NCBI RefSeq assembly: GCF_007923445.1 | Contig: NZ_VOJI01000008.1 | Span: 62,001 to 126,000 of the forward strand | DNA: 64,000 nucleotides | From: Puniceibacterium confluentis | GTDB lineage: Bacteria > Pseudomonadota > Alphaproteobacteria > Rhodobacterales > Rhodobacteraceae | Direction: 5' to 3' | Shown here: in pieces, positions 35,967 through 44,053 of the stretch | How positions within the stretch are numbered: the stretch's first letter is position 1 | Layout of the letters: each line of letters starts with the position of its first letter | Program-made: the position numbers and the translations under genes | Notes under the pieces: model-generated | Told to the model about the DNA's origin: nothing | Database searches by the model: none | The model's input: only the letters and a program-made list of their open reading frames with translations

Positions 35967-37071
35967 GGCCGCGCGTCCTCTGATCCTGCGCGTCGCGGAC
36001 CAGGGCGGCAAAGCGATAAAACCCGTGCGCCATCTTGGAATAGGGCGTCAGCAGAAAAAGGGCGAGCACCCCGCCAAGGTGCAGCGCCAGCAGCGGACCG
36101 GTCAGCCAACTGTCCTGGGCAGCATACAGCAGCAGCCCGGACAGCCCGGCAAAGCCCAGCAACCAGATGAATCCGCGTTCGCCCGATCCGCGACCGGGCG
36201 TGCCCAGTTCCGGGTCTGCCTTTCGGCGCAACATCAGCATTCCCGCGCTGCCGATGCTCAGCAGGATGCCGCCCGGCACCCCCAGCAGTTTTGGCGCCGA
36301 CCAGAAACCGTAGGGTGCCTGCATGTCGAAAACGTAGTGCAGGACCGTCCCGGAAGCGGTCGCGGCAAAGCACAGCAGAAATCCGTACATCACCGCCTGG
36401 TGCATATGGCGGCGGGCGTCGGAAAACCGCTCTTCCTTCTCGAAATTGCAGCCCTGACCCTGCCCACCGGACAGGTTCTTCAGCCGCCCGGCCGACACCG
36501 CCGCGCATTTCAGATCGGCCCAGTTCACCCGCAGGCCGCCAACTTCGGTCCAATACCGTCGCAATCCGACGCAGATGACCGCCAGCGGCAGCACGAAGGC
36601 AGGCAAAAAGATCGCGACCAGTGCGCCATGGCCGAGCCACGCGTAAAATCCCGTGCCCCCGCCCGGCAACGCCGCGATGGCGGCAAACATCAGCGCGGTT
36701 CCGAGGACCAGAGCAGCCGCCAGCGCCTTGCCTCTGGTCTGAAAGGTGCGCGCCAACCCGTCCGGCCAGGCAAAGCGTTCCCAGCTGTCCGCGCGGGCAG
36801 CGGCCAGCGCCCGGGGCAGGTTGAGATCGAATTCATGCGGCGCGGTATACTGACAGGCATAGTAGCAACCCCGGCAGTTGTGGCACAGGTTCGCCAGCTG
36901 CGTGATATCGCCATCGGCAAACACCTTGTCGCGGGTGATCGCCGGGAATACCGAACAGAATCCTTCGCAATAACGGCAGGCATTGCATATCTCGATCTGA
37001 CGGCGGGCTTCTTCGACCGGATCGCTCGAGAGGATTCCGGGGTCGGTCTGCAAGGTCACGTCAAGCGACAT
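35959..37071 (-). CDS. tcuB: TcuB-like tricarballylate/citrate utilisation membrane iron-sulfur protein
   Basis: 370 residues. Two ferredoxin-like cysteine clusters lie near the N-terminus (CNACRYCEGFC and CHNCRGCYYAC), then several membrane helices with histidines (GHGALVAIF, HMHQAVMYG, ALHLGG). Known TcuB passes electrons from the reduced flavin of TcuA to the quinone pool. It overlaps tcuA by 11 bases and the decarboxylase-like gene by eight. Confidence 0.88.
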   Translation of the reverse strand: MSLDVTLQTDPGILSSDPVEEARRQIEICNACRYCEGFCSVFPAITRDKVFADGDITQLANLCHNCRGCYYACQYTAPHEFDLNLPRALAAARADSWERFAWPDGLARTFQTRGKALAAALVLGTALMFAAIAALPGGGTGFYAWLGHGALVAIFLPAFVLPLAVICVGLRRYWTEVGGLRVNWADLKCAAVSAGRLKNLSGGQGQGCNFEKEERFSDARRHMHQAVMYGFLLCFAATASGTVLHYVFDMQAPYGFWSAPKLLGVPGGILLSIGSAGMLMLRRKADPELGTPGRGSGERGFIWLLGFAGLSGLLLYAAQDSWLTGPLLALHLGGVLALFLLTPYSKMAHGFYRFAALVRDAQDQRTRGHV

Positions 37072-38470
37072 GGGCGGCGGCCTCCTGTCCTGCGATGCGG
37101 CCGAACACCGTCCCGATGGTCATGCCGAACCCGGCCAGATAACCCTGCCCCAAGATGGATCCTGCCATCATTTCCCCCGCACTCCAGATATTGTCATAAG
37201 GCCCGTCGGGGCCGGTGGCGCGGGCGCTCTTATCGACCTTCAGACCCAGATAGGTGAAGGTCACGCCGGGGCGCAGCGAATAGGCGTAAAACGGCGGTTC
37301 GCTGACCGGCCGCGCCCAGTTGGTCTTGGGCGGGTCGAGGCCGTCGGTCGCCACGCCGTCAAGCTGTTGCGGGTGAAAATTGCCGGGACGGCAGGCCGCG
37401 TTGAAGGCCCGGACCGTCCCGGCCAGCGCGGTTTCCGACAGTCCCAGCTTTTGCGCCAGTCCTTCGATGGTGTCGGCGCTGATCGGCGGATAGACGGACG
37501 GCATAAAGAGATCAATCGCGCGGTTGTCGATGATTGAATAGGCAACCTGATCGGGCTGCGCCGCCACCAGTCGCCCCCAGATGGCGTAGCGTTTGGGCCA
37601 GACATCCTCGCCCTCGTCATAAAACCGCTGGCTGTGCTTGTTCACCACGATGGAGAACGGCACGCAATCCAGCCGCGTGACGATTCCGCCGTCGAATTTC
37701 GGCGCCCGTCCGTCGATGGCAACGGCGTGACACTGGGTCGGATCCCCGACCGTCATGGCCCCCTGGTCCACCATGTCCCTGAGCACGACCCCGCGATTAT
37801 AGGGTGTTCCGCGGATCAGGAAATTTCTGGCCGATGGTCCCCAGGCCCGCGCCAGCCAGTCTAGATCCGACTGGAACCCACCCGAGGCGAGTACAAAGGC
37901 GCGGCCCCGGACAGTGTGGATTTCGCCTCCCAGTTCAACGTCCAGATGCGTCGCGCGACGGTCCGCGATTGCGACATGTCTGACCTGCGCGTCGTATGCG
38001 ACAGTGACGCCCAGATCTTCGGCCGTGAGGTAATAGGCATTGACCAGCGCCTTGCCCCCGCCAAGAAAGAACGCGTTGGTCCGGTCAAGCGACAGCGTCC
38101 CCGCCAGTGAGGGCTGGAACCGGACGCCGTGGCTCTGCATCCACGGCAGACACTGCTCGGAGGTGCGGATCGCATGGCGGGCCAGGGTCTCGTCCGTCTC
38201 GCCCTTGGTGACGCGCAGCAGGTCCTGCCAGAATTCCTCTTCGTCATAGGTGTCCACCAGCGGCCCAAGAGCACCGTGATGCATGCAGCGGAAATTCCGC
38301 GTATGACGTGAATTTCCGCCGCGATAGACCTTGGGGGCCCCTTCGAGGATCAGCACCTTGGCACCGGTTTCGGCCGCCTCGATCGCAGCGCATAGCGCGG
38401 CATTGCCCCCCCCCGCGATCACCACGTCCCAGACGCCCGCGCTCAGCTGGCCTGGATCCATCAGGGTCAT
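37061..38470 (-). CDS. tcuA: TcuA-like FAD-dependent tricarballylate dehydrogenase
   Basis: 469 residues of the fumarate reductase/succinate dehydrogenase flavoprotein family. N-terminal FAD site VVIAGGGNAALCAAIEA near 16, a GGNSRHTRNFR active-site segment, ASGGFQSD, and C-terminal NIWSAGEMMAGSILGQGYL. TcuA oxidises tricarballylate to cis-aconitate. Its start overlaps the GntR stop (ATGA). The partner TcuB directly follows, which strengthens the call; a different dicarboxylate is possible. Confidence 0.87.
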   Translation of the reverse strand: MTLMDPGQLSAGVWDVVIAGGGNAALCAAIEAAETGAKVLILEGAPKVYRGGNSRHTRNFRCMHHGALGPLVDTYDEEEFWQDLLRVTKGETDETLARHAIRTSEQCLPWMQSHGVRFQPSLAGTLSLDRTNAFFLGGGKALVNAYYLTAEDLGVTVAYDAQVRHVAIADRRATHLDVELGGEIHTVRGRAFVLASGGFQSDLDWLARAWGPSARNFLIRGTPYNRGVVLRDMVDQGAMTVGDPTQCHAVAIDGRAPKFDGGIVTRLDCVPFSIVVNKHSQRFYDEGEDVWPKRYAIWGRLVAAQPDQVAYSIIDNRAIDLFMPSVYPPISADTIEGLAQKLGLSETALAGTVRAFNAACRPGNFHPQQLDGVATDGLDPPKTNWARPVSEPPFYAYSLRPGVTFTYLGLKVDKSARATGPDGPYDNIWSAGEMMAGSILGQGYLAGFGMTIGTVFGRIAGQEAAAHVA

Positions 38471-39183
38471 GGCCTGTCTCCGGTATCCGACTGGCGCAAC
38501 ATGCGCAGACGCGTCAGTTGCGCATGTTCCATATGGTCCCGCATCGCGGTTTCCGCTGCCGCCCCGTCGCGCGCGACCAGCGCATCCAGCAGCGTGCTGT
38601 GTTCCTGCAACGCCTGCCGGGCCCGCTCCGGCGCTTCCATGCTCGACGGGCCGAGGATCATCAGGGTCATTTTCACCGACGCCATGGATTTCAGCAGGAA
38701 CCGGTTGCGCGCCGCATCCAGCAACCGGGTGTGAAACTGCCGGTTGAGCCGCACCAGCGCTGCGCTGTCGTCGGTCGCGGCGGCCATCTCCTGGTTGATG
38801 GCGCGCAATTCCTCCAGCTCGACCGGCGAGGCCGCCCGCGCCGCGAGCCGCGCCGCCGTGCCTTCCAGCACGGTGCGCATTTCATACAGCTCCATGATTT
38901 CGGGATAATCGAGACTGCGCACCACGGCCCCGGTGCGCGGCTGGTGGACGACGAGACCGTCCGCTTCGAGCCGCCGGATCGCCTCGCGGACCGGGGTGCG
39001 GCTGATCGCCAGACGCGCGGCGATTTCGGTCTCTGTCAGACGGGTGCCGGGGCGCAGCGAACCCGAACTGATTTCGTCGAACAACCGTTCGTAAGCATTC
39101 TGCCCCTGCAGGGCCCGCCCCGGGGTGTCGACGTCGTGGTTTTCAAACGATTTGGCTCTTTTCATGTATCCAGATGTATACAT
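38467..39183 (-). CDS. GntR/FCD regulator of the tcu-like operon
   Basis: 238 residues from the ATG at 39183, with a weak AGGTG site. A GTG at 39195 and an ATG at 39165 are alternatives. HTH near 30-90 (GTRLTETEIAARLAISRTPV, REAIRRLEADG) and an FCD domain with NRQFHTRLLDAARN, EHSTLLDAL and DHMEHAQL. It heads the GntR-tcuA-tcuB-lyase operon, and the 28-bp palindrome covering its start predicts autorepression. Confidence 0.87.
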   Translation of the reverse strand: MYTSGYMKRAKSFENHDVDTPGRALQGQNAYERLFDEISSGSLRPGTRLTETEIAARLAISRTPVREAIRRLEADGLVVHQPRTGAVVRSLDYPEIMELYEMRTVLEGTAARLAARAASPVELEELRAINQEMAAATDDSAALVRLNRQFHTRLLDAARNRFLLKSMASVKMTLMILGPSSMEAPERARQALQEHSTLLDALVARDGAAAETAMRDHMEHAQLTRLRMLRQSDTGDRP

Positions 39184-39192
39184 CCGGATACA
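39165..39192. promoter_or_regulatory. 28-bp palindromic GntR operator
   Basis: A nearly perfect 28-base dyad with one mismatched pair, centred on GTATAC at 39176-39181. Its arms are TGTATCC(A/C)GATG and the complement. The ATGTATACAT core fits the usual FCD-GntR consensus. It overlaps the start codon of the GntR gene and sits in the divergent region before tctC. Confidence 0.75.
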
Positions 39193-39505
39193 CACCTGTC
39201 AATTCGCCAATTTCGGCACGCGGTCGCCGAGAGACGGGTCGGAAAACCTGTGACGCACACCCTGTCAGAACACCCGAAACCGGTCCTGGGCCCTTGGATG
39301 CACAACACCGGTGAGCACCGGGGTTATTGAGCCGGATGGTGGCCTGTGGATCCGGACGCGAACTCATTCATTTCTAGAATAGAGGCTTTACTTAAATGAA
39401 TTTGATTTATGACGAACAGGCTGACACTGTCGCTGTGAGGCCGAGCAACGGCCCTGCCACAGACGGCCCGCACGGGTCGCACCGGCTGTTAAAAGGGAGG
39501 ATACC
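39193..39505. promoter_or_regulatory. Divergent promoter region before tctC
   Basis: About 310 bases without a gene. An AT-rich island at 39361-39415 holds ATTCATTT (39366-39373) and its complement AAATGAAT (39394-39401) 28 bases apart, a TTCTAGAA palindrome (39372-39379), and TTTACT, a possible -35, at 39388-39393. Likely the tctC promoter. Confidence 0.45.
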
Positions 39506-40588
39506 ATGAAACGCTATTCCATCACCGCGACCGTTGTCGCATGCATGATCGCCGCCACCGGCCAGACCGCGGTTGCACAGTCGCTCGAGGGCAAGACCGT
39601 CGAATATACGATCCCCTTCTCAGAATCGGGCGGATCCGCAAAATGGGCCGCCTTTTTTGCGCCCCGGCTGACTGCGGCTCTTCCCGGAAACCCGACGGTG
39701 GTGGTCAAGTTCCGCCCCGGCGCCGGATCGACCGAGGGCGCGAACTGGTTCCAGGGCGAGCAGGACCAGGGCGACGGCCTGACAATCTTTGGCGACTCCG
39801 GCTCGACCAAGTTCCCTTATCTGCTGGGCGACCCCCGCGTTCGGTATGAATATGCGGACTGGAAGCCGGTGCTGGCTTCCGCCACCGGCGGCGTTGTCTA
39901 TCTGCCGCCGGATCTGGGCGCCAAGTTCGATGGCGACATGGACGACCTCAAGGAAGAATTCTACCTCTACGGCAGCCAGGGCGCGACGACACTCGATCTG
40001 GTGCCGCTGCTGGCGTTCAAGATGCTGGGATTGCAGGTGGACCCGGTTTTCGGCGTCGAGGGACGCGGCGATGGCCGCCTGATGTTCGAACGCGGCGAAG
40101 CCAACATCGACTACCAGACCTCGTCGGCGTACATCGCCAACGTGCAGCCGCTGGTCGACAGCGGCCAGGCCGTGCCGATCTTTTCCTGGGGCGCGCTGGA
40201 TGACAGCGGTGCCATCGTGCGCGACCCGACCTTCCCCGACATGCCGTCGTTCAAGGAAGTCTGCGAAGCGACTGACGGCTGTGAAACCGAAGGTGTCGCC
40301 TGGGACGCCTACAAGGCCTTTTTCGTCGCGGGCTTTGCCAACCAGAAGACAATCTTCCTGCCGTCTTCGGCCTCGCAAGAGGTGGTGGACATGTACACCG
40401 AAGCGCTGCGCGCCGTGGTGAGTGCCGAAGGGTTCAAGGACGACGCCAACGAAGTGCTGGGCGCCTATCCTCAAATGGTTGGCGCGTCCGCAATCGAGGC
40501 CACCAAACAGGCCACCTCGATCTCTCCGGAGGCCAAGCAATATGTGCTCAACTGGCTGAAGGCGGACTACGGCGTCACCATGGAGTAA
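39506..40588 (+). CDS. TctC-like substrate-binding protein
   Basis: 360 residues. Signal peptide MKRYSITATVVACMIAATGQ to AVAQ, then VEYTIPFSESGGSAKWAAFF in place of the common Bug/TctC glycine-rich opening, and FRPGAGSTEGANW. It carries a cysteine pair (KEVCEATDGCETEG near 250-265) that may form a disulfide. It is longer than ordinary TctC proteins (about 325) and pairs with a fused TctA-TctB. The start follows AAAGGGAGG. Confidence 0.87.
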   Translation: MKRYSITATVVACMIAATGQTAVAQSLEGKTVEYTIPFSESGGSAKWAAFFAPRLTAALPGNPTVVVKFRPGAGSTEGANWFQGEQDQGDGLTIFGDSGSTKFPYLLGDPRVRYEYADWKPVLASATGGVVYLPPDLGAKFDGDMDDLKEEFYLYGSQGATTLDLVPLLAFKMLGLQVDPVFGVEGRGDGRLMFERGEANIDYQTSSAYIANVQPLVDSGQAVPIFSWGALDDSGAIVRDPTFPDMPSFKEVCEATDGCETEGVAWDAYKAFFVAGFANQKTIFLPSSASQEVVDMYTEALRAVVSAEGFKDDANEVLGAYPQMVGASAIEATKQATSISPEAKQYVLNWLKADYGVTME

Positions 40589-40608
40589 TCCGCGGCGACC
40601 CCTGAAAA

Positions 40609-40635
40609 GCCCTGTCCGGCTCGTCCGGACAGGGC
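40609..40635 (+). terminator. Strong intercistronic hairpin after tctC
   Basis: Perfect 11-bp stem GCCCTGTCCGG / CCGGACAGGGC with a five-base loop, then a short T-containing tract (agTTTcgcagTTT). Probable attenuator or 3' stabiliser between the binding protein and the membrane protein. Confidence 0.7.
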
Positions 40636-40667
40636 AGTTTCGCAGTTTCCAGCCGACGGAGCCCGAC

Positions 40668-42680
40668 GTGGACGTATTTTTGCAGGCCTTGCCGGAACTG
40701 GGCAAGGCGCTCTCGCTCATTTTCCAACCAGTGCAGCTCATGTACCTATTGGGGGGAGTCCTGCTGGGGCTTTCCATCGGTGTGCTGCCCGGACTGGGCG
40801 GGATTGCCGGACTCGCGCTGGTGATGCCCTTTCTCTACGGGATCGAGCCGGTCGCCGGTCTGGCGCTGATGGTGGGGCTGATCGCCGTCATACCCACATC
40901 CGATACGTTTTCGTCAGTCCTCATGGGCATCCCCGGGTCTTCGGCGAGTCAGGCGACCGTGCTGGACGGGTTTCCCCTCTCCAAACAGGGGCATGCCGCA
41001 CGGGCCTTGTCGGCGGCCTTCATCTCGTCGTTGTTCGGCGGGCTGTTCGGCGCGGTGGTGCTCACCTTCTTCATCCTTATCGCCCGCCCCCTGATCCTGG
41101 CCTTCGGCCTGCCTGAAATGCTGATGATCACGGTATTGGGTCTGTCGATGGTAGCGATCCTGGCCGGGCGGATACCGCTGAAAGGCGTGATCGCGGCGGG
41201 TCTCGGCCTGATGTTCGGGACGATCGGCGCCGCGCCTGCGGGCGGCAGCCTCCGCATGTCGAGTTACGATCTGCCCTATCTCGTGGACGGCTTCCAGCTG
41301 GTCATCGTCGGTCTTGGCATGTACGCGGTGCCGGAAATCGTCTCGCTGCTGCGCCAGGACCGGGCCATTGCCGAAGGTGGCGCGCTCGGCGACGGCTGGA
41401 CCCAGGGCCTGCGTGACTGGTGGCAGCACCGCTGGCTGTCCATGCGCTGCGCCGTCATCGGCGTGCTGGTCGGAGTGATCCCCGGCCTCGGCGGATCGGT
41501 TGTGGACTGGCTTGCCTACGGCTCGGCGGTGCAGACTGCCAAGGACAAGTCGATGTTCGGTCAGGGCGACATCCGCGGCGTGATCGCACCCGAAAGCTCC
41601 AACAACGCGAAAGAGGGCGGTGGCCTGGTGCCAACCCTGATTTTCGGCATCCCGGGGTCGGGGTCGATGGCAATCTTTCTGGGTGGTCTCGCTCTGCTCA
41701 ACATGACGCCGGGCCCGCAGATGGTGCGCAACAATCTGGATGTCACATATACGATCGTGTGGTCTCTGGCGCTCGCCAACGTCTTTGGCGCCGGGCTGTG
41801 TATCGTCCTGTCGAAATGGATCGCCAAGCTGACGACGATCCGCTTTACGGTCCTGGCCCCCTACCTGTTCATGATCATCGCCTTTGCCGCCTTTCAGTCG
41901 CGGCAATCGGCGCTGGATCTGGCAGCCCTCGTCGGCATCGGCGCGCTCGGTATTTTCCTGCGCCGCTTCGACTACTCGCGCCCGGCCTTTCTGATCGGGT
42001 TCGTTCTCAGCAACCAGACCGAGGTTTTCGTCAACCAGGCCTACCAGATTGCCGGTTCCCGGTTCCGCCGCTCGGCAGAAGCCGGCTGGGATTACATTCT
42101 GTCCCCCATCACCATCGGCCTGTTGATCCTGACAGTCGTATCCGTCGTGGTCGGGATCAAGGCGTCCAAGAACATCCGGGAAAACATCGAAGCCCCGACC
42201 GCGGGCAAGCTCGCTCCGGCACTGTTTCTGGGTTGCGCCGTGCTCTACCTCGCGGTCTCGACCTGGGATGCGTTTGGCATCAAGCGGCTGCAAGACCAGG
42301 TCTTTCCGCTGACAATCGGTATCGTCTCCCTGATCAGCGGCATCGTTCTGCTGGTCCGGATGGCGACCAATCCCGCCACGGACGATGTCTACATCGATCT
42401 CGAAGCGGGCGGAGAGGGTCAGGCGCCGCACGGACTCTGGAGCACGCTGGGCTGGTTCATCGGGCTGGTGGTGATGACGTTTACCGTCGGTCTCATCCTG
42501 GCCCTGACGGTCTTTCTCGTCGCCTTTTTCCGGCTTCGCGGCCGGTTCGGGTGGCGGCGCACACTGTTGTCGTCGGCTTTCGGTCTCGCCTTCATCCTGT
42601 TCCTCGCCAACATCCTCGGGCGCGATTTCCCACCGGGGTTGCTGCAGGCGTACTTTGACCTTCCCTGGCCCTTTACATGA
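40668..42680 (+). CDS. Fused TctA-TctB transporter membrane protein
   Basis: 670 residues, starting at GTG. Residues 1-500 are a full TctA: IGVLPGLGGIAGLALVMP near 38, GIPGSSASQATVLDGFPL, GVIPGLGGSVVDWLAYG, APESSNNAKEGGGLVPTL. From about 512 a second module begins (LAPALFLGCAVLYLAVSTWD, FPLTIGIVSLISGIVLL, then two more helices), matching TctB in size and topology. The two membrane subunits are thus one polypeptide. It follows tctC and precedes prpF by ten bases. Confidence 0.9.
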   Translation: MDVFLQALPELGKALSLIFQPVQLMYLLGGVLLGLSIGVLPGLGGIAGLALVMPFLYGIEPVAGLALMVGLIAVIPTSDTFSSVLMGIPGSSASQATVLDGFPLSKQGHAARALSAAFISSLFGGLFGAVVLTFFILIARPLILAFGLPEMLMITVLGLSMVAILAGRIPLKGVIAAGLGLMFGTIGAAPAGGSLRMSSYDLPYLVDGFQLVIVGLGMYAVPEIVSLLRQDRAIAEGGALGDGWTQGLRDWWQHRWLSMRCAVIGVLVGVIPGLGGSVVDWLAYGSAVQTAKDKSMFGQGDIRGVIAPESSNNAKEGGGLVPTLIFGIPGSGSMAIFLGGLALLNMTPGPQMVRNNLDVTYTIVWSLALANVFGAGLCIVLSKWIAKLTTIRFTVLAPYLFMIIAFAAFQSRQSALDLAALVGIGALGIFLRRFDYSRPAFLIGFVLSNQTEVFVNQAYQIAGSRFRRSAEAGWDYILSPITIGLLILTVVSVVVGIKASKNIRENIEAPTAGKLAPALFLGCAVLYLAVSTWDAFGIKRLQDQVFPLTIGIVSLISGIVLLVRMATNPATDDVYIDLEAGGEGQAPHGLWSTLGWFIGLVVMTFTVGLILALTVFLVAFFRLRGRFGWRRTLLSSAFGLAFILFLANILGRDFPPGLLQAYFDLPWPFT

Positions 42681-42690
42681 GCACGCTTCC

Positions 42691-43791
42691 ATGACCCAGA
42701 CTGCTATTCCCTATCTCCTTGTCCGGGGCGGCACGTCGCGCGGACCCTTCTTCCGCCGCTCCGACCTGCCGGCTGATCGCGACGTCCTGTCGGAGGTTCT
42801 GATGGCGGCCGTCGGCGCGGGGCATGCGCTCAACATCGACGGGATCGGTGGCGGGAACGCCGTCACGACCAAGGTGGCCATGCTGAGCCTCTCGGCCCGC
42901 GACGATTGCGACATCGACTATTTCTTTGCTCAGGTCGCCGTGGAAAAGCGCGAAGTGGATTTCCGTCCGACCTGTGGCAACATGCTGGTCGGGGTCGCGC
43001 CGGCCGCGATCGAGATGGGCCTGTTGCCGGCACAGGACGGGGAAACCACCGTGCGCATCCATGCGGTAAACACCGGGGCCGTGGTCGAAGCCGTGGTCCA
43101 GACCCCCGGTGGAGTCGTGCGGTATGATGGTGATTTCGCCATTGCCGGCGTTCCGGGCACCGCCGCGCCGATCCGGTTGGGGTTCATGGAAACAGTGGGG
43201 TCCGTCACCAATGCGCTTTTGCCCACCGGCAACCTGCGCGATGTGATCGGCGGCGTCGAGGTGACCTGCATGGACGTCGCCATGCCGGTCATGCTGGCCC
43301 GCGCCGAGGATTTTGGCCTGACCGGCTATGAGACCCAGGCCGAGCTGGACGAGAACCGTGCCTTTTACGAGCGGGCCGAGCCGATCCGTCTGCAAGCCGG
43401 CGCGCTTATGGGACTGGGCGATGTGAGCAAATCCGTGACTCCCAAGATCACCCTACTTGCACAGCCACGAAACGGCGGATCGGTGACTGCACGCTACTTC
43501 ATGCCCTGGTCGTGCCATCCGTCGATGGCCGTCACCGGCGCGCAATGCATCGCGGCCTGTGCCATCTTGCCAGGCACCGTCGCGGACGGGCTGACCGACG
43601 GGCTGACCGACACCGCGTCGCCGGTGACCGTCGCCATCGAACATGCGGCTGGCACTTTCGAGGTGCTGGTGGATTTTGTCCGACAGGGTGACAGCATCGA
43701 GATCCGTTCGGCCGGTCTGGTACGCACGGCGCGGCTATTGGCGCGGGGCGATGTGATGATTCCGGCATCGGTCTGGGATGGCGGGACGTGA
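42691..43791 (+). CDS. PrpF/GalD-family isomerase
   Basis: 366 residues of the diaminopimelate-epimerase-like fold. LVRGGTSRGPFFRRSDLP opens the protein; NIDGIGGGNAVTTKVAM and a cysteine in RPTCGNMLVG follow, and AVTGAQCIAACA lies near the C-terminus. PrpF isomerises aconitate isomers; GalD tautomerises 4-oxalomesaconate. With TcuA next door, aconitate isomerisation is the simplest reading. The ATG at 42691 is ten bases after the transporter stop. Confidence 0.85.
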   Translation: MTQTAIPYLLVRGGTSRGPFFRRSDLPADRDVLSEVLMAAVGAGHALNIDGIGGGNAVTTKVAMLSLSARDDCDIDYFFAQVAVEKREVDFRPTCGNMLVGVAPAAIEMGLLPAQDGETTVRIHAVNTGAVVEAVVQTPGGVVRYDGDFAIAGVPGTAAPIRLGFMETVGSVTNALLPTGNLRDVIGGVEVTCMDVAMPVMLARAEDFGLTGYETQAELDENRAFYERAEPIRLQAGALMGLGDVSKSVTPKITLLAQPRNGGSVTARYFMPWSCHPSMAVTGAQCIAACAILPGTVADGLTDGLTDTASPVTVAIEHAAGTFEVLVDFVRQGDSIEIRSAGLVRTARLLARGDVMIPASVWDGGT

Positions 43792-44053
43792 GACGTGCTT
43801 TGCCATGCATTCGCAGAGGCTGAAGCCGTCGGCCGACAGGTATCTTGGGGGCGTGCGCCCCGTCTGCCCCTGCCAGCAACACGGCAACATCGGGTTTGCG
43901 AAGGGGTCTGCCGTCCTGCCGGAGAGCGGGCTTTGCGTGCCACACATAGGCCCAGGTGTCGCTGCCGACCTCGGACGGCCGATGCCGCACTGAAACGCAC
44001 CGACGTCCGACACCCCCTGCGGGGAACCGCCTGTCTCGAAGGACCCTCAGCCC

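Noticed and set aside
40914-42692. 592-codon minus-strand frame opposite the fused TctA-TctB gene
   Set aside because: Composition is charged and Gln/Asp/His-rich, the complement of a hydrophobic membrane gene.
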